NCBI GenBank assembly: GCA_011800805.1
Contig: MPNW01000061.1
Location: 121,577 to 182,545, forward strand
DNA: 60,969 nt
Source: Hirudo medicinalis
Lineage: Eukaryota > Annelida > Clitellata > Hirudinida > Hirudinidae
Reading direction: 5' to 3'
The position numbers and the translations under genes were made by a program. Under the pieces are notes generated by a model that had not been told where the DNA came from, did not search any database, and saw only the letters and a list, made by a program, of their open reading frames with translations. Position 1 is the first letter of the stretch; each line of letters opens with the position of its first letter. Below, in pieces: positions 39,301-51,100 of this stretch.

Positions 39301-41307
39301 TAAAATTTTCACGATCTTTAGGATTTCTGTACGAAAATAGTTCTGATCTTTTTAAATGCAGTGACCTATTTAAATTATGGAGCATTCACTTCATTTGCTC
39401 CAATTTTCGACTCTTCCTCTGCCAATCTGGACAAGGAACAATCGGATTTCCTCCTCAGCACCTATGGGGATGAGACCGGCATCCAATACTCGAAGAGGTT
39501 AGCATGACTCGGATGAAGATAAGCACAATAATTATTTTCAATTTTATTGAGTTGGAGTGAATCTTTTAATTGCATTAATTAATGAATAGAATTTAATTGC
39601 AGTCTGCAGCACTTTGTGGCTGACTGTGGCGAATATGCGACTTCAATGGTGGACGAACTGCTCGACGTCCTCACAAACGGCTCACACTCGAAGACTGACG
39701 ACTCGACGGACCAGGTTCTTCGGCATTTTCTAACCGCTTCTGCTTGATTTTTTTTTGCCAGTCGATTATTTTATTCATCAAGTATTATAATAAATAAACA
39801 TAATATATGAGATTTAGAGACTATTCTAACCCAATCACCACTGCAATGCCAATATCATCTTATTTGTAGCAAGAACTCTCAGAGGTTGGCCAACAATTTC
39901 ATGTGAGATTTTTGCAAGATGTGTGAGAGCTACTGAGTTATTGTTGATCTTTAATTATTTGCATTTGAACATCAGGACAGAAGTGCCAATGACAATCCTA
40001 ACCAAGAACTTCAAACAGGTTTATAAAACAGAATAAACTTACAAAATTACTTTTATAAATTTCCGACACAATTTACGTCGTGTTTTTGATGATTTATTGT
40101 TATTTATTTATTGTTATTTTATACTATTACAGAATTTATCATATTATAATAATGTGTTTAAGGTAACAGCAGAGAAAACAAAGCAATGGCAGATGCCATG
40201 TTGTCGAAAGCATCGAATCTCATTCTCAGTCTCCATGAGACTCAACACAACAGATTGAGTCAGGAGCACACCAGTCGACTTGATAACTGCAAGCCATCCG
40301 ACGACGAGATAAACCTTGGTAGATAATTTCATTTGACACTTGGCACGTTGTTGTCACTTCTGATAGTAACATGTCGACGCCCAATTTTTACAGCAAATCA
40401 AGTCACTGATGAACTCACCCAGTTGATCAGAAATGTTGGTAAAAATGAATTATTTTTATAATTTTATTAGCATTGTTGGTGCAGTATATTATTGCACTGT
40501 TGATTTTGACTGCATGCAATGTTATTGTTATTTGCTTAGAGAGGAAAGATGACTGTCATGTTTTCCAAAATGCAGGTCACACCCGGAGATGTTGTTGGAG
40601 TTAAGGAACTGAGGCATGCCATGGGGGTTTCATTGGATTGTTTTGATGCTGACACCAAGTTGGACGACCTCATAAGACAAAACAATAACGGTCATCATCC
40701 CCCAGCCAAAGCTGGCACCAATGAAATCATTGGACTTCAAGCTAATCAGCATAACATTCCACTAAATCAGACAGTGATCCAACGAAATTCAGGGTTTGTT
40801 CAGATTCAAGGAAATGCTCAGCTGTCTGACATCCATTCTTCCACTAGTATGCCCGTCAACAACACTAACATCCACCTAATACAGCCAAACATCCAGGACA
40901 ACACCATCATGCTTGGGGGCAGTAGTCAAATGATTCTCACTGGACACCAATTCAACCAAAATACTCCACAGGTTATAGTTGGCAACAGCTTCCAAAGCCC
41001 AGCATCCTACACCATGATCAACACGACCTGCAGTAACACCCAGCTGCTTGGTGCTGGAGGTTTGCAGATTGTACAGACCAGTGGCCAACCAGCAGGTCAG
41101 GCCATGGCACCTCTCATCCAAGGAGGAAACATCTTCCTTCAAGGGGATGGAATGCAGCAAATCATTGGCAAGAATCTCCAAGGAAATGTCTCCACTGATT
41201 TGGGCAAGATGCAGTCTGGAAGCATTGTGATACAGCAGCCAGTCTACAATGCAAACATCTCCATAGGCCAGCAGCCTCAACTTGACCAACACTTCATTAT
41301 TCAGTAG
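36331..41307 (+). CDS. BRD7: Bromodomain protein BRD7 orthologue (PBAF subunit)
   Basis: Exons: 36331-36382, 36491-36788, 36920-37064, 37284-37394, 37972-38126, 38425-38542, 38745-38817, 39017-39127, 39362-39497, 39603-39714, 39870-39902, 39976-40018, 40163-40318, 40394-40438, 40544-41307; 783 residues with consistent phases. In animals BRD7 reads acetyl-lysine in the PBAF SWI/SNF complex. Seen: MGKKSKKHDKYEQDYVE start and KPSLKLVLKVGGVPLTP, both family hallmarks; a basic then acidic stretch; a bromodomain with FFAFPVTDSIAPGYS and CMAYNHPDT (the acetyl-lysine-binding Asn); the DUF3512 region with KEDKRNKVTP, TYLNYG and STYGDETGI; and a VTPGDVVGVKELRHAMGVSL motif. The KVTP-YLNYG and VTPGD motifs favour BRD7 over BRD9. 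The last exon adds about 210 Gln/Asn/Gly/Ile-rich residues that I do not recall in vertebrate BRD7. The exon 5 donor (GTTCGT) and exon 15 acceptor are weak choices made to keep frame. Confidence 0.92.
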
Positions 41308-41507
41308 TCTTTTATGGAGCATTGGTTTTAAATGTACTAATGTGACTATTTCTAGCGGGCCCTTATGTCTGAATTCAGAAGCAAAAGATGTTGTTTGACT
41401 GTTTACTCAACTTATTTCTACTTGAATTGCTTGGAAATAAAATAAATGTATATAACAAGTTTAATAAATCTCTTTAAGCCTCTTGAAATAAAAGATCTCC
41501 TAATTCT
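41308..41507. terminator. Convergent poly(A) region between BRD7 and POC5
   Basis: Only 200 bp separates the two stop codons. Plus-strand AATAAA signals at 41436 and 41440 suit BRD7. A minus-strand ATTAAA at 41460-41465 suits POC5. Cleavage 10-30 nt past each would make the two 3' ends meet or overlap. Confidence 0.6.
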
Positions 41508-44500
41508 CTAATTTAGCACTCTGATGAGCTGGCCTGATTTCTTCTTGAGTGAAGGTGTGGTTTTCACCCTCATCTCATGGACTGGGAACTTGCAGGCAAG
41601 TGCCTGACCAATGGTTTCCTGAATTAATATGACAGTAAATTATTTCATCCTTACATTGACATCTTTGTAATAAAAAGTAATTCTTAGCAGTAAGTTTGCA
41701 ATTATGCTTCACGAATTTCGAGCAAATTCACACCATTTTTTGACAGTGCACTTCTGCACTAAGTTCTCACAAGAGAAAGTATGATACTATAAAGGTATTT
41801 GTGAGTAGTGGTTATTGTAGGCTTCCCTAGAGGCAACAAATGCCTTTAAAGTTGTGAATGATTTACTTACATTCTCATGCTTCATCATTTGTCTCAAAAA
41901 TAATAATAAACAAAAGTCTGTCATTGAGTTGTTTCTAGTTGTGACCACCAATGGTGGTTTAACTACCTTGTTTATGGGGTGATGTCGTTCTACAACCACT
42001 GATGCCATTGGAGGGGCCAAACTGTTGCCAAGGATATTGCTTGTTATGTTTTGATTGGTCCTTTTGGATGGAATGACCTTTATCTGCTTTGGTTTGTTGG
42101 TCTGTCAATGAAATTGATTGTTTCCCAATTTTTATTACAATAAAATCTTCAAAAATCAAATTAGACATGCAGATAGCCAAAAGAATTGGGCTTACAAAAT
42201 CTTAGAACTAAATAAAAACAGATTGGTAATTTAAATTTGGGAACTTCATAACTTCAGAAACCTCATAACACTTTCTAGGCATGTGAACTAACCAACCTTA
42301 ATTTTGGTTGGGAAGTGCAGTGTCATTGGCTTCCCATGGGTGGTGATAGTTTTTCTTGCAGGAGGGTTTGGGTCACTGAAATAGGTTGGTTCTTCATGAT
42401 GAAGCATTTGGGGGCTGTAGTGGCTTGAATGCCTGGGAGTCAGGTACAATGTCGAGTCATGGTAGCGGCCTGCATAGATGTTTCTTGCTCCATCACTTTT
42501 GCTAAGTTTCTCATTTGCTAATGGATGCAAAACCATGAAGATGCTTATTTTAGCCATGAATTTAAAACTAATTTAGAGCCAATTTCCAATCGTAATTAAT
42601 ATTGTATAATATAATTAATACTTAATTAATCGTAATAAGAACAACTAGCACAAAGAAAATCATATCCTACAAGAAAATGTAATGATCTCAAAGTTAAACA
42701 CCAACAAATAGCAGGCAAAGAAAGGGCTCATATGTAAATTTGTTTCTTTTAATCTGTAAATTTTAATAATGACTGACCTTCATATCGTCTCTCCTGAAAC
42801 AGTGTTTCAAGGTCAATGGTGCAAACCGCTCTTGGAAATGTCTTCCCCATTGATTCGTCAGTTACGTCCCTCAAACAGTTAAGTCTTTCAATCTCCTTCC
42901 TTGATTGTTCTAATGACTGATTCATCTGCAATCATAAAGCTTGTTTGAAATAATCATTTTGTGGATGAAGCAATGTTGTCTGCCTTAATGAAATTAAGCT
43001 ATGAAGACAAGAGATAATGTTAACCATAGAAATAGAAAGGCAAATTCTGAAAAGGTGCAAATTCCAAGAAAAGGTCTCAACAAATAAATATTCCTAAATA
43101 AGTCAAATAATTTGTTAGAAACATAATGTTATAACCCTGAAAAATGCCATTAATTATTTTTTGTAGTTATGTTTATGTTTAATTAGTTTTTGTTATATTC
43201 ACTATCTTTTAGTTCCATGGCGATCATAAAAGATCGCACAGAAGCAGACAAGATCTCAGAGAATCTTGAAGCTCTCATTGAAGTACCTTCCTATTCAGCA
43301 AATAATCACGCAACTGATCGTTACGCTAACTGGCTAACAGGTTTAATGCTTAAGTGTGGTATTCACAGTTAACACTACTCAGTTGATAACTGAATATTTG
43401 CCGAATAATCCCAACAATAAACTCGGCATAAATTAAGCCCCGTTTATTACAATAATAATCATTGATTAATTAACCTAACTAGCATCTAAATGAAATTCCA
43501 TTCCATTGCTCACCACAGCAAGTTTGTCTTCATATTCCTTCCTGAGCCCTTCAATCACTCCCTCAGTTTCGACTTGGGAAGATTTATCTCTCTGAATTCT
43601 GCTGTCAACCAGTGCATGCCAGGTCTTAACAACTTTTCTCATCAGAGATTGGTTGTAGTGACGAGTAGCAAGGCTCATATTGAGTTTCTGCTTTCAATAA
43701 GTCAGTGACATTCAAATTGCAAAAGGTGAAGACAAGCCCTCATCAGTCATTCATGAATTACACAATATTTTGAGTATTAATATTTGGTATCTGTTTTAAC
43801 ACTAATTAAATTTTAGTGATGTAAGATAATAGAGTAAAAATAAGTCAAAAACTGACAACTTTCAAGTGGGATGATCACAAGACCCTGATCCTACCTCTCT
43901 TGTGACTTCACTGTGTTTTATTTTCCAATCAAAGAAATACTTCTGAAGGTGAATCTTGTTTTGGTAACTCTGAACTCTGGACGTAAGATCTGAGATGGTT
44001 TCGTCTTTTTTCTCCAAAGATTTTTCAAAATTCTTTGCCAGCTCCTTGAAGGACTCATTCTCCATCTTTAGTTGATTCATTTCTTTATCATGCCTGTGGT
44101 ATCCAGTAATATGTTGATCAGACAATAAATATTTATAATTTTAATAATAATTAATATCTTGATTTTTCCTTGGTGTATTTAGTTATACTTTTTAATTATG
44201 CTCAGAATCAGATATAAATTGATAAAATCATCTTTAACTGTGAATGTTATTTCTGAACAGATTAGACAAAGTAATTGGTGATCAAACATCAATTCCATTC
44301 AATCCAATGCTATTGAAATCTTACTTTTCTTTGACCAGTGCAATCTGCTGTCTGTAATATTCAAGAAGTCTTATCTTACTCTGACTGAATTCAGCCTGAA
44401 TGAGAGAATGTAACAATAAATAGTAAATAAATGAAATAATAAATGAGCTAATAAATATTATTAACCCATTAAAAATTATAGTAATTATTATTATTTGCTG

Positions 44501-45908
44501 ATGTTCATTAGGTCAACTAATTGTCAATCTGCTAGTAACTAGCCAAATGATAGACACTCATCAATATACAGATATTAAAAGCCCCTGACAAGAATCTTCT
44601 TCTTGAGGTCAGAGGTCCAACCCTCTAAAAGGCCTTCCACTCGTTCCATGTCCTGATCGATGATGGTCGACTGGACAAACGAATGATCCTCCATCATCCG
44701 GAACTTCTCCATGCTCGGACACTCAAACGACAACTCACTACTCTCTCCGTCCGTCTCTGCAGTTGATTGACACCAATTGAAGAATATCTCCTTTACACTA
44801 ATTGTCATTTTTATTATTTTAAATAAAGAGTATGTTCAATAAATTGATGCATTACTTGATGCATTTCATCTTCCTAACTTATTTTTACCATTAAAGCTTT
44901 TCAAACTTATACATTATACATTAAGAATAGCTTTCCTAATATGTTTTCATTCTACTACTTAGAAACAATTTTTAAAATAAATTAACACTAAACAGCAAGA
45001 TTAACCTATTAAAAATAATAACAATTAGAAAATAATAATGAAACCTTGGTCACTAATTTCAAAGAATTACAAGCCACCATAGAATATTGTCAGAATATTA
45101 AAAATAATCATCTAAAATAGAAATTGTTGATGAAACTAGAAAATGGACTCTTCATTAGTGCAAGTAGCCTAGCATTTTGATGTAATGGAACAGTTGAAGT
45201 GTGACACATTCCCCACCTAGCCGCAATGCCTTTTGAATTAGGTGCTATAAAAATGGTTGGATATCCCTGATGAAGACTACATCAAACTAAGGAGAACAAG
45301 TTTAGCAAATCAAACTAATCTGCGAATCCACAAGCATTTTTGAATTATTTCACTTTTTTTTTAACCTTTTTTGTCCTTAAAATCCCGAGGACTCGCTGAA
45401 GATCTGTCTGAATATTTTTCTTCAACAAATAAAACCAATTTCTGCAATTCTCTGCTGTATTCTATCCATATTAATTTATATTTATGAGTTTTTAATTAGT
45501 TAATGATGTAGAGATGATGCTAAATTGACCTGTATTTTCTGATGGAGGCAAATTAGAATTATTCTGAATATCTCTCATTTTCACTGTTTCGCAAGACACA
45601 TTTGATTGATTACTTGAACTCCTACCCAAATTCAATTTTTGAAATTTATCTTGATTCTGGCTAGTAGCCAATGACTTCAGAAACCCGTTCATTTCATTCT
45701 GAAAGTTTATAATTATTCAATAGTAAGAATACTAAATTTACAATAAGATAGTGTTGCGACCAACCCTGAATGAACTTGCAACAGGGCTTTCTTTACTTCC
45801 AGACCTTCCTATGGTCCCGGGAGCATGAAAAAAACCCGATGGCGAATTTAAATCGATTAAATCGCAAATTTCTGTTTTATCTAGTCCTTCGCAGGTCTCC
45901 AAATGCAT
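41508..45908 (-). CDS. POC5: POC5 centriolar protein orthologue
   Basis: Exons 5'-3': 45765-45908, 45530-45698, 44590-44756, 44325-44395, 43895-44093, 43514-43687, 42778-42925, 42297-42517, 41967-42101, 41508-41618; 512 residues, consistent phases. POC5 binds centrin in the distal centriole lumen and is needed for centriole elongation. Seen: a disordered acidic N terminus; three centrin-binding repeats of Sfi1 type, each centred on a Trp (EGLLEGWTSDLKKK, QKYFFDWKIKH, RKVVKTWHALVDSR); a coiled coil; the conserved SMGKTFPRAVCTIDLETLFQ block after it; and a C-terminal VVVERHHP patch. Start: ATG of MHLETCEGLDKTE, after a leader with stops. The exon 6 donor (GTG|GTGAGC) was preferred over reading on to a nearby stop because it restores the family alignment. 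The length is near the vertebrate protein (about 575). Confidence 0.88.
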
Positions 45909-46104
45909 TTTAATTCCCCAGTGTTTAGTTCAGGTTAGAAACGGTCACCGGTCACAGTTGGTGCGATGTTAGCTTGACAACTGCATCTATTTACATCAGA
46001 AACCAAAACATTTGTTCAAAGAATTTGTAACACTTAAACATTATTTATATGATTTTAGCAGGTAGGTAGGATTTTAAAATCGGTCGAGGTAGTTTGGCAG
46101 TAGC
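45909..46104. promoter_or_regulatory. POC5 upstream region
   Basis: Position-based call only. A GGTCACCGGTCAC direct repeat lies just upstream of the start, at about 45942-45954. The LINE remnant begins soon after, so the promoter is probably short. Confidence 0.35.
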
Positions 46105-46805
46105 CATACAATAATAGCGCCAAATAATAATAATAATAATAATAATAGTTAATTTATAATGCGTCATTTGCATAGCATCAGAAGCGCCATGTGTCTTTGT
46201 CGGTGTCTGAAGTGGGTCTTCAGGTGACTTTGAAGAGCTCCAAGGATGATTGAGCTCTTACGAGAGGAGGAAGTGCGTTCCAGACAGCAGGAGGGCATGA
46301 GGAGCCTCTATTGACGAGGGATAATTTGTGAACTGGTTGGCGCAGTTGAATGGTGGAAGATGAACGAGGACCAGATGCGTGGCGGAGTAGAATGAGGTGG
46401 TGGAGATAGGGTGGATTGGATGCCGCGAGAGTTCGATATGCCATGAGGGCGATTTTGATGCTAATATGGATCGGCAACCAGTGCAATTGCTTCAGACAGC
46501 CGGTCCACCCTATTAAGGGTGGGGTTAAGAACAAGTTTAGCAAATTTGCTTTGTACATTTTGCAAGGAATGGATCAAGGAGTCGGATGTACCTTAGAGAA
46601 GGGAAGTAATCCGGGCGAGAAAACGAGACTGCGTTCAAGGGCAGAAGTTGTGTCGACGGAGAGGAGCGGACGGAATTGCCCAGATGAGGTGATTGCATGA
46701 TGAGGCGACGGAGGTGTAACGTTCTTTAAAGCTGAGGTGAGAATCAAAAGTAACACCGATGAGTTTAATAGTAGAAGTAACAATATCAGATCTTCAGAAA
46801 CGTAC
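46105..46805 (-). mobile_element. 5'-truncated CR1/L2-like LINE, 3' end
   Basis: The minus-strand frame at 46220-46558 shows the well-known reverse-transcriptase C terminus of CR1/L2-type elements: LHWLPIHISIKIALMAYRTL, then PPYLHHLI, then WNALPPLVRAQSSLELFK. A frameshift precedes LKTHFRH, and further frameshifts affect the 46574-46807 part, so it is dead. It ends in GGCGCTTCTGATGCTATGCA, AATGACGCATTATAAATTAAC and an (ATT)n tract at 46122-46147. That tail is shared with short copies at 6.6 and 25.4 kb and, in part, with the SINEs. Confidence 0.82.
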
Positions 46806-46859
46806 ACCTCACTTTTTTTTTTATTAATTTTTGTTCATTCTAAAAAAAATTTGACATTG

Positions 46860-47187
46860 GCATGGCACAGTTACCAATGCCACAACATAAAATTGACTAG
46901 CCAGCCCATTAGCTCGAGGACCATACTCAACATAATTGAACCAAGTACTTGAATGGAATTCTTGAACTGCAGCATTTCTGAAGAATTGCCTTCCCAAAAC
47001 AAGCATTTCTTTTTCATTTATGTCAGTTAGAATTAAACTTCACAGAGCATGTAGGAATTAAAGCATTTATGTTTTCATAGATGGTTCAACAATGGATTTC
47101 AACTAATCATCTTCTATGCAGCAGTGGTGGTCCGATCGATATAAACATCTCAAGCAGAATCTTGAATACATTCCCGTAAGACATCGT
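46860..47187 (-). pseudogene. Degenerate ninth cysteine module
   Basis: Downstream of the eight-module gene, split over frames, are recognisable module pieces: SYGNVFKI, ENINALIPTCSVKFNSN, KKKCLFWEG and VNF. Stops and frameshifts interrupt them and the CxC pair is lost. It lies beyond the poly(A) signal at 47605, so it is probably a dead copy of the same cassette. A 65-codon frame at 47187-47381 just upstream could be its old linker. Confidence 0.7.
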
Positions 47188-47616
47188 CAAAATGGCTGAT
47201 AAAGGATTTGATTTGTTGTTGTTTCCAAAATCATCTCCTGTAAGTGCATAAACAACGATTGCGCAGCAATTACAATGCCATCTACATCGGTAGTGATGGA
47301 ATTACCTCTTGGCAAGTTTATAGCTGGAGTAACTTTTGACTTTCGTGATTCTTTGCTTGTTGCGGATGATTGGCTGCACAATCAATAGTAGCATGTAGAT
47401 GACCTCTAACGAGCAATTCTTAAAAGCTTAACACAATAACATGATTGCAATTCAAAAATCTAACAGTAGCCCACAACACCACAACATTTTGACAAACAGA
47501 GAAAACAACTGATACCAAGATACTGAAACCCCGAAAATAAGACATTATGCAATGCTAATACCAACCGTTGACATTACAGAAACAAGGAGAGTGCTTTAAT
47601 TAATTTTATTTAATCT

Positions 47617-48193
47617 TTATAAATATTTTAAAATATTCTGAAATTCTGTATCAGAAACAAATTCCATTTCATACATACTTTGAAATTCCCCAAATGATGA
47701 ATAATTATGATTTCCAAGATTTTCCCCAACGACTTCCACTTGGGCATCTTGAACTTCAACTAAGTTTGAATTCAACATCAAGTGACCATCACTTATCATC
47801 TTCAGTTGACTGCATCGGCCAAAAACTTTAAAATTGACGAGCACTGGTTCATCGACACCTTGAGGTTCTTCTTTGATGTGGCATAATACTTTCGAGCCAC
47901 TGCATTTGCAAACTGCCCTTCCTTTCCAAAAACAGCATTTCTTTTTTCTTGAATTAAGTTGTCGACAATGGCTGTAATTAAACCTCAAAGGGCACACAGG
48001 AACCAAGGACTTTATGTTGTTGTAGATCATTTGAAACAAATTTCCAACTAAACTTCCTCGTTGCAAAGCTGGTCTGATGGAATCATAGATGGCTCTGTGA
48101 ATCTCAAATTCATTCTCATATAACATTGGCAAGGATGTGGACTCTTTTTCTTGATCCAGTGGTTGAACTTGAGAACCATTGGTCAAACAGGGC
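47617..48193 (-). CDS. Module exon D8 (C-terminal)
   Basis: Begins TCTTTCAG|GCCC but enters in phase 2, unlike its sisters. Module: PVCPLRFNYSHC, CCFWKGRAVCKC, KVLCHIKEEP (H replaces Y). It ends at a TAA followed within 7 nt by AATAAA. Confidence 0.75.
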
Positions 48194-51100
48194 CTGAAAG
48201 ACTCTTAAATGAAAACCAAATTCTTGAAACACATTTAAGTGCAGTTTTCAAAGTTCCTTTGAAGCATGTTGCCTAAACCATCATGTTATGTAGTTAGGTT
48301 ACTAAAACTGTTGAAAAATTTTGTAAATGTAAAGAGAGAAAAAAAAAACACTTTTTGTTAATGAATACTACTTGAACAAATTTATATATATCAAATAAAG
48401 GTTTTTTAATGAAATAAAGTCTGATATACTAGATATTATTTGATATTTGGTTGAATTCAGAGATAGACTAAAAAATATCTAGTTATGTATCCTCATTAAC
48501 TTTCCTGTGCAAAGCATTCAATAAATTAGGAACAATAATATCCTCATCTGAAAGATCTTTTCCAATTGGATGTATATAATTACCTTCTGAAGATGACTTC
48601 TTCTCAATTAAGCTTGAATCTACTTCTTCAGTCACAAATCGACTGCATTTACCAAAGACTTGAAAATTAACAAGTACTGATTCATCATTATCTTGAGGTT
48701 CCTTTTCTATGTAACAATGAATTTTGGAGAGCCCACATTTGCAAAAAGCTTTTCCTTTCCAAAAGTTGCACATATATTTTCTAGAATTATAACCTCGACA
48801 ATGATTATAAGTGAAGGTCAGCGGACACGTAGAAATCAACTCATTTATATTGGTAATAATCGGATGAGACCAATATCCAATCAATTTTCTTATATGCTCT
48901 GTTGGCTTGAATAAATCATAGATATTTCGTGGAATCTTGAATTTATTCTCGTAAGACTTTTCAAAACATGAACCAACATAAGCACGGCTAGGTGACGTTT
49001 GCTCTTGCTGTTGTCCTTCCTGTTGCAGAAACATGAGAAGAACCACAAACATACACAAGTTAATTGTTAACAATGCCCACAAATAAATTACCTGGTAATA
49101 AGTTGGTGTAGCTTGGTGATCAGAGTTAATTATAGAAGCGGACTCTGTGACATTATTAACATAATTTAAAATGATAATTAGCAATGGGCTTCAAAAAATA
49201 AAATAAACCATCTTAAGTTGTTGCAATTAATAATTAAATAATTGCTAAGTTAATTTTAGCCAGGAAATTTTAATTATATGTATTTAAATTATCAACAATC
49301 TAATATTTATTTAATTTCATCTGTGATGCGTAAAAGAAGCAAACTTTATAAAAATATTGCTGCAACTCAATAAACATCGTATAAAACGAGGCCAGGAACT
49401 GGACCATGCACCTGAAATATTTTCTTGACTCAAATTTTCTAATTCTTCAATGGATGAACAGGAAATAGTATCATCATCTGAATAAACATTTCCAACAGAA
49501 GCCATGGTGGAATCCATCAAAGATGTCTTCTTTCCAAACAAATTTGAAACGGCTCTGCTATTCGGCATCGGCCGGCTGCATTTTCCATAGACTTTAAAAT
49601 GGACCAATGCCGGATCATTACCCAGAGGGTCTTTTTTTATGTAGCAAAGAATTTTTGAACCACGACACTTGCAAAATGCCCTTCCTTTCCAAAAGCAGTA
49701 ACTCCATTTTCTGGAGTTAAATTGTTGACAATAGTTGTAAAAGAACTGTAGGGAGCAGGTAGGAAATAAGGCATTTATGTTATTACGAATGATGTGTTGC
49801 CATTTTCCAACTAGTCGCTTTTCATGCAAAGTTGGTCTGATTGAATTAAATACTGCCCTTGGAATTTTGAATTTATTCTCATAAGATATTGTGAGTATTG
49901 TTGTCTGCTGCTGCAAAGGTAAAATTATGCAACTGTGCTAATTTATTGTCCAATCACAAATTAGTAAAAATAATAACTCTACCTGCTTGCAAATTTGCTG
50001 CTGGATTATTCCTTGACCTTCACATTGCTCTGATTGTTGTTGTTGAAAATGACTGCCTGAAAAGTCATTAAAAGTGATATTTGAACTTTAATCAGTTTTA
50101 AAATACTTAATTTAAATTAAGGTAATTAAGATTGTAAATTTGAGTCGCACCTTGCAAACCCTGAAAAGATGAACAGGAAAGAGTGTCCTCATTCAAAAGA
50201 TCTTGATTAATTAGATCAACATTGGAATCTTCTACAGACATCTTTCTTGAGTCTGATCCAATAATCGACTTTGTGCATCTTCCAAAAACCTCAAAGTAGA
50301 CCATTACTGGTTTATTGCCTTCTTGGGGAACCTCTTTTATGTGCAGATGAATTTTAGAATGTTGGCATTGGCAAACAGCTCTTCCCTCCCAAAAATAACT
50401 TCCCTCTTTTATTGAATTATGCTGTTGATAGCGATTGTAAGTAAACAATAGAGGACATGTAGTAATCAATGCATTTATATTGTTGTAGATTTCATGACAC
50501 CATCTTTCAAATAAATGTTTTTCAGACGGCCTGATAAAATGACAGAGTTCTTGTGGAAGCATGAATTTATTTTTGTAAGACATTTTGGATATCATTTCAG
50601 ACTGGGATAACGGATTTGAGTGCAGGTGATCAATGTTACAGTCTCCATGCCCTTGCTTCTGAATAATTGTGAGTACAAATATGCTCTCAAAAATAAGTAG
50701 GTAAACACAATCTGGCTAATGAATAACATTGATTCACAACTAATAACATTTTATTAACATTGTTTCTAAATCATTACCTCATGGTAAATATGCTCTTGGG
50801 TTACTGCATCTTGAAATTGAATCATTCTATCTTTAGGCTGAGATCCACTGACTGAAGAGGGATCTGAAAAGCCAACAAGCAAAAACTATAGTTAAGGACT
50901 TAAATATTTTTAAACAAAATATAAATCAAATCTTAATGAAAATCCTATATGCTCATCTCCACAAAACTGCATAAAATAACAAACAAGGCAATTCAGTTGA
51001 CAAATTTAGTTAAAATCTCCAATCTATTCATACTTTGCAAATCCTCTAAGGAAAAACAAGAAATAGTGTCATCATCTGAAGAATCTTCATCAGCTCTTTC

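Noticed and set aside
48483..49184. Module 7 as a separate intronless gene of 233 codons with an N-terminal membrane anchor
   Set aside because: The hydrophobic lead is intron sequence between linker 6 and a CAACAG acceptor; splicing there matches the phase pattern of the other modules.
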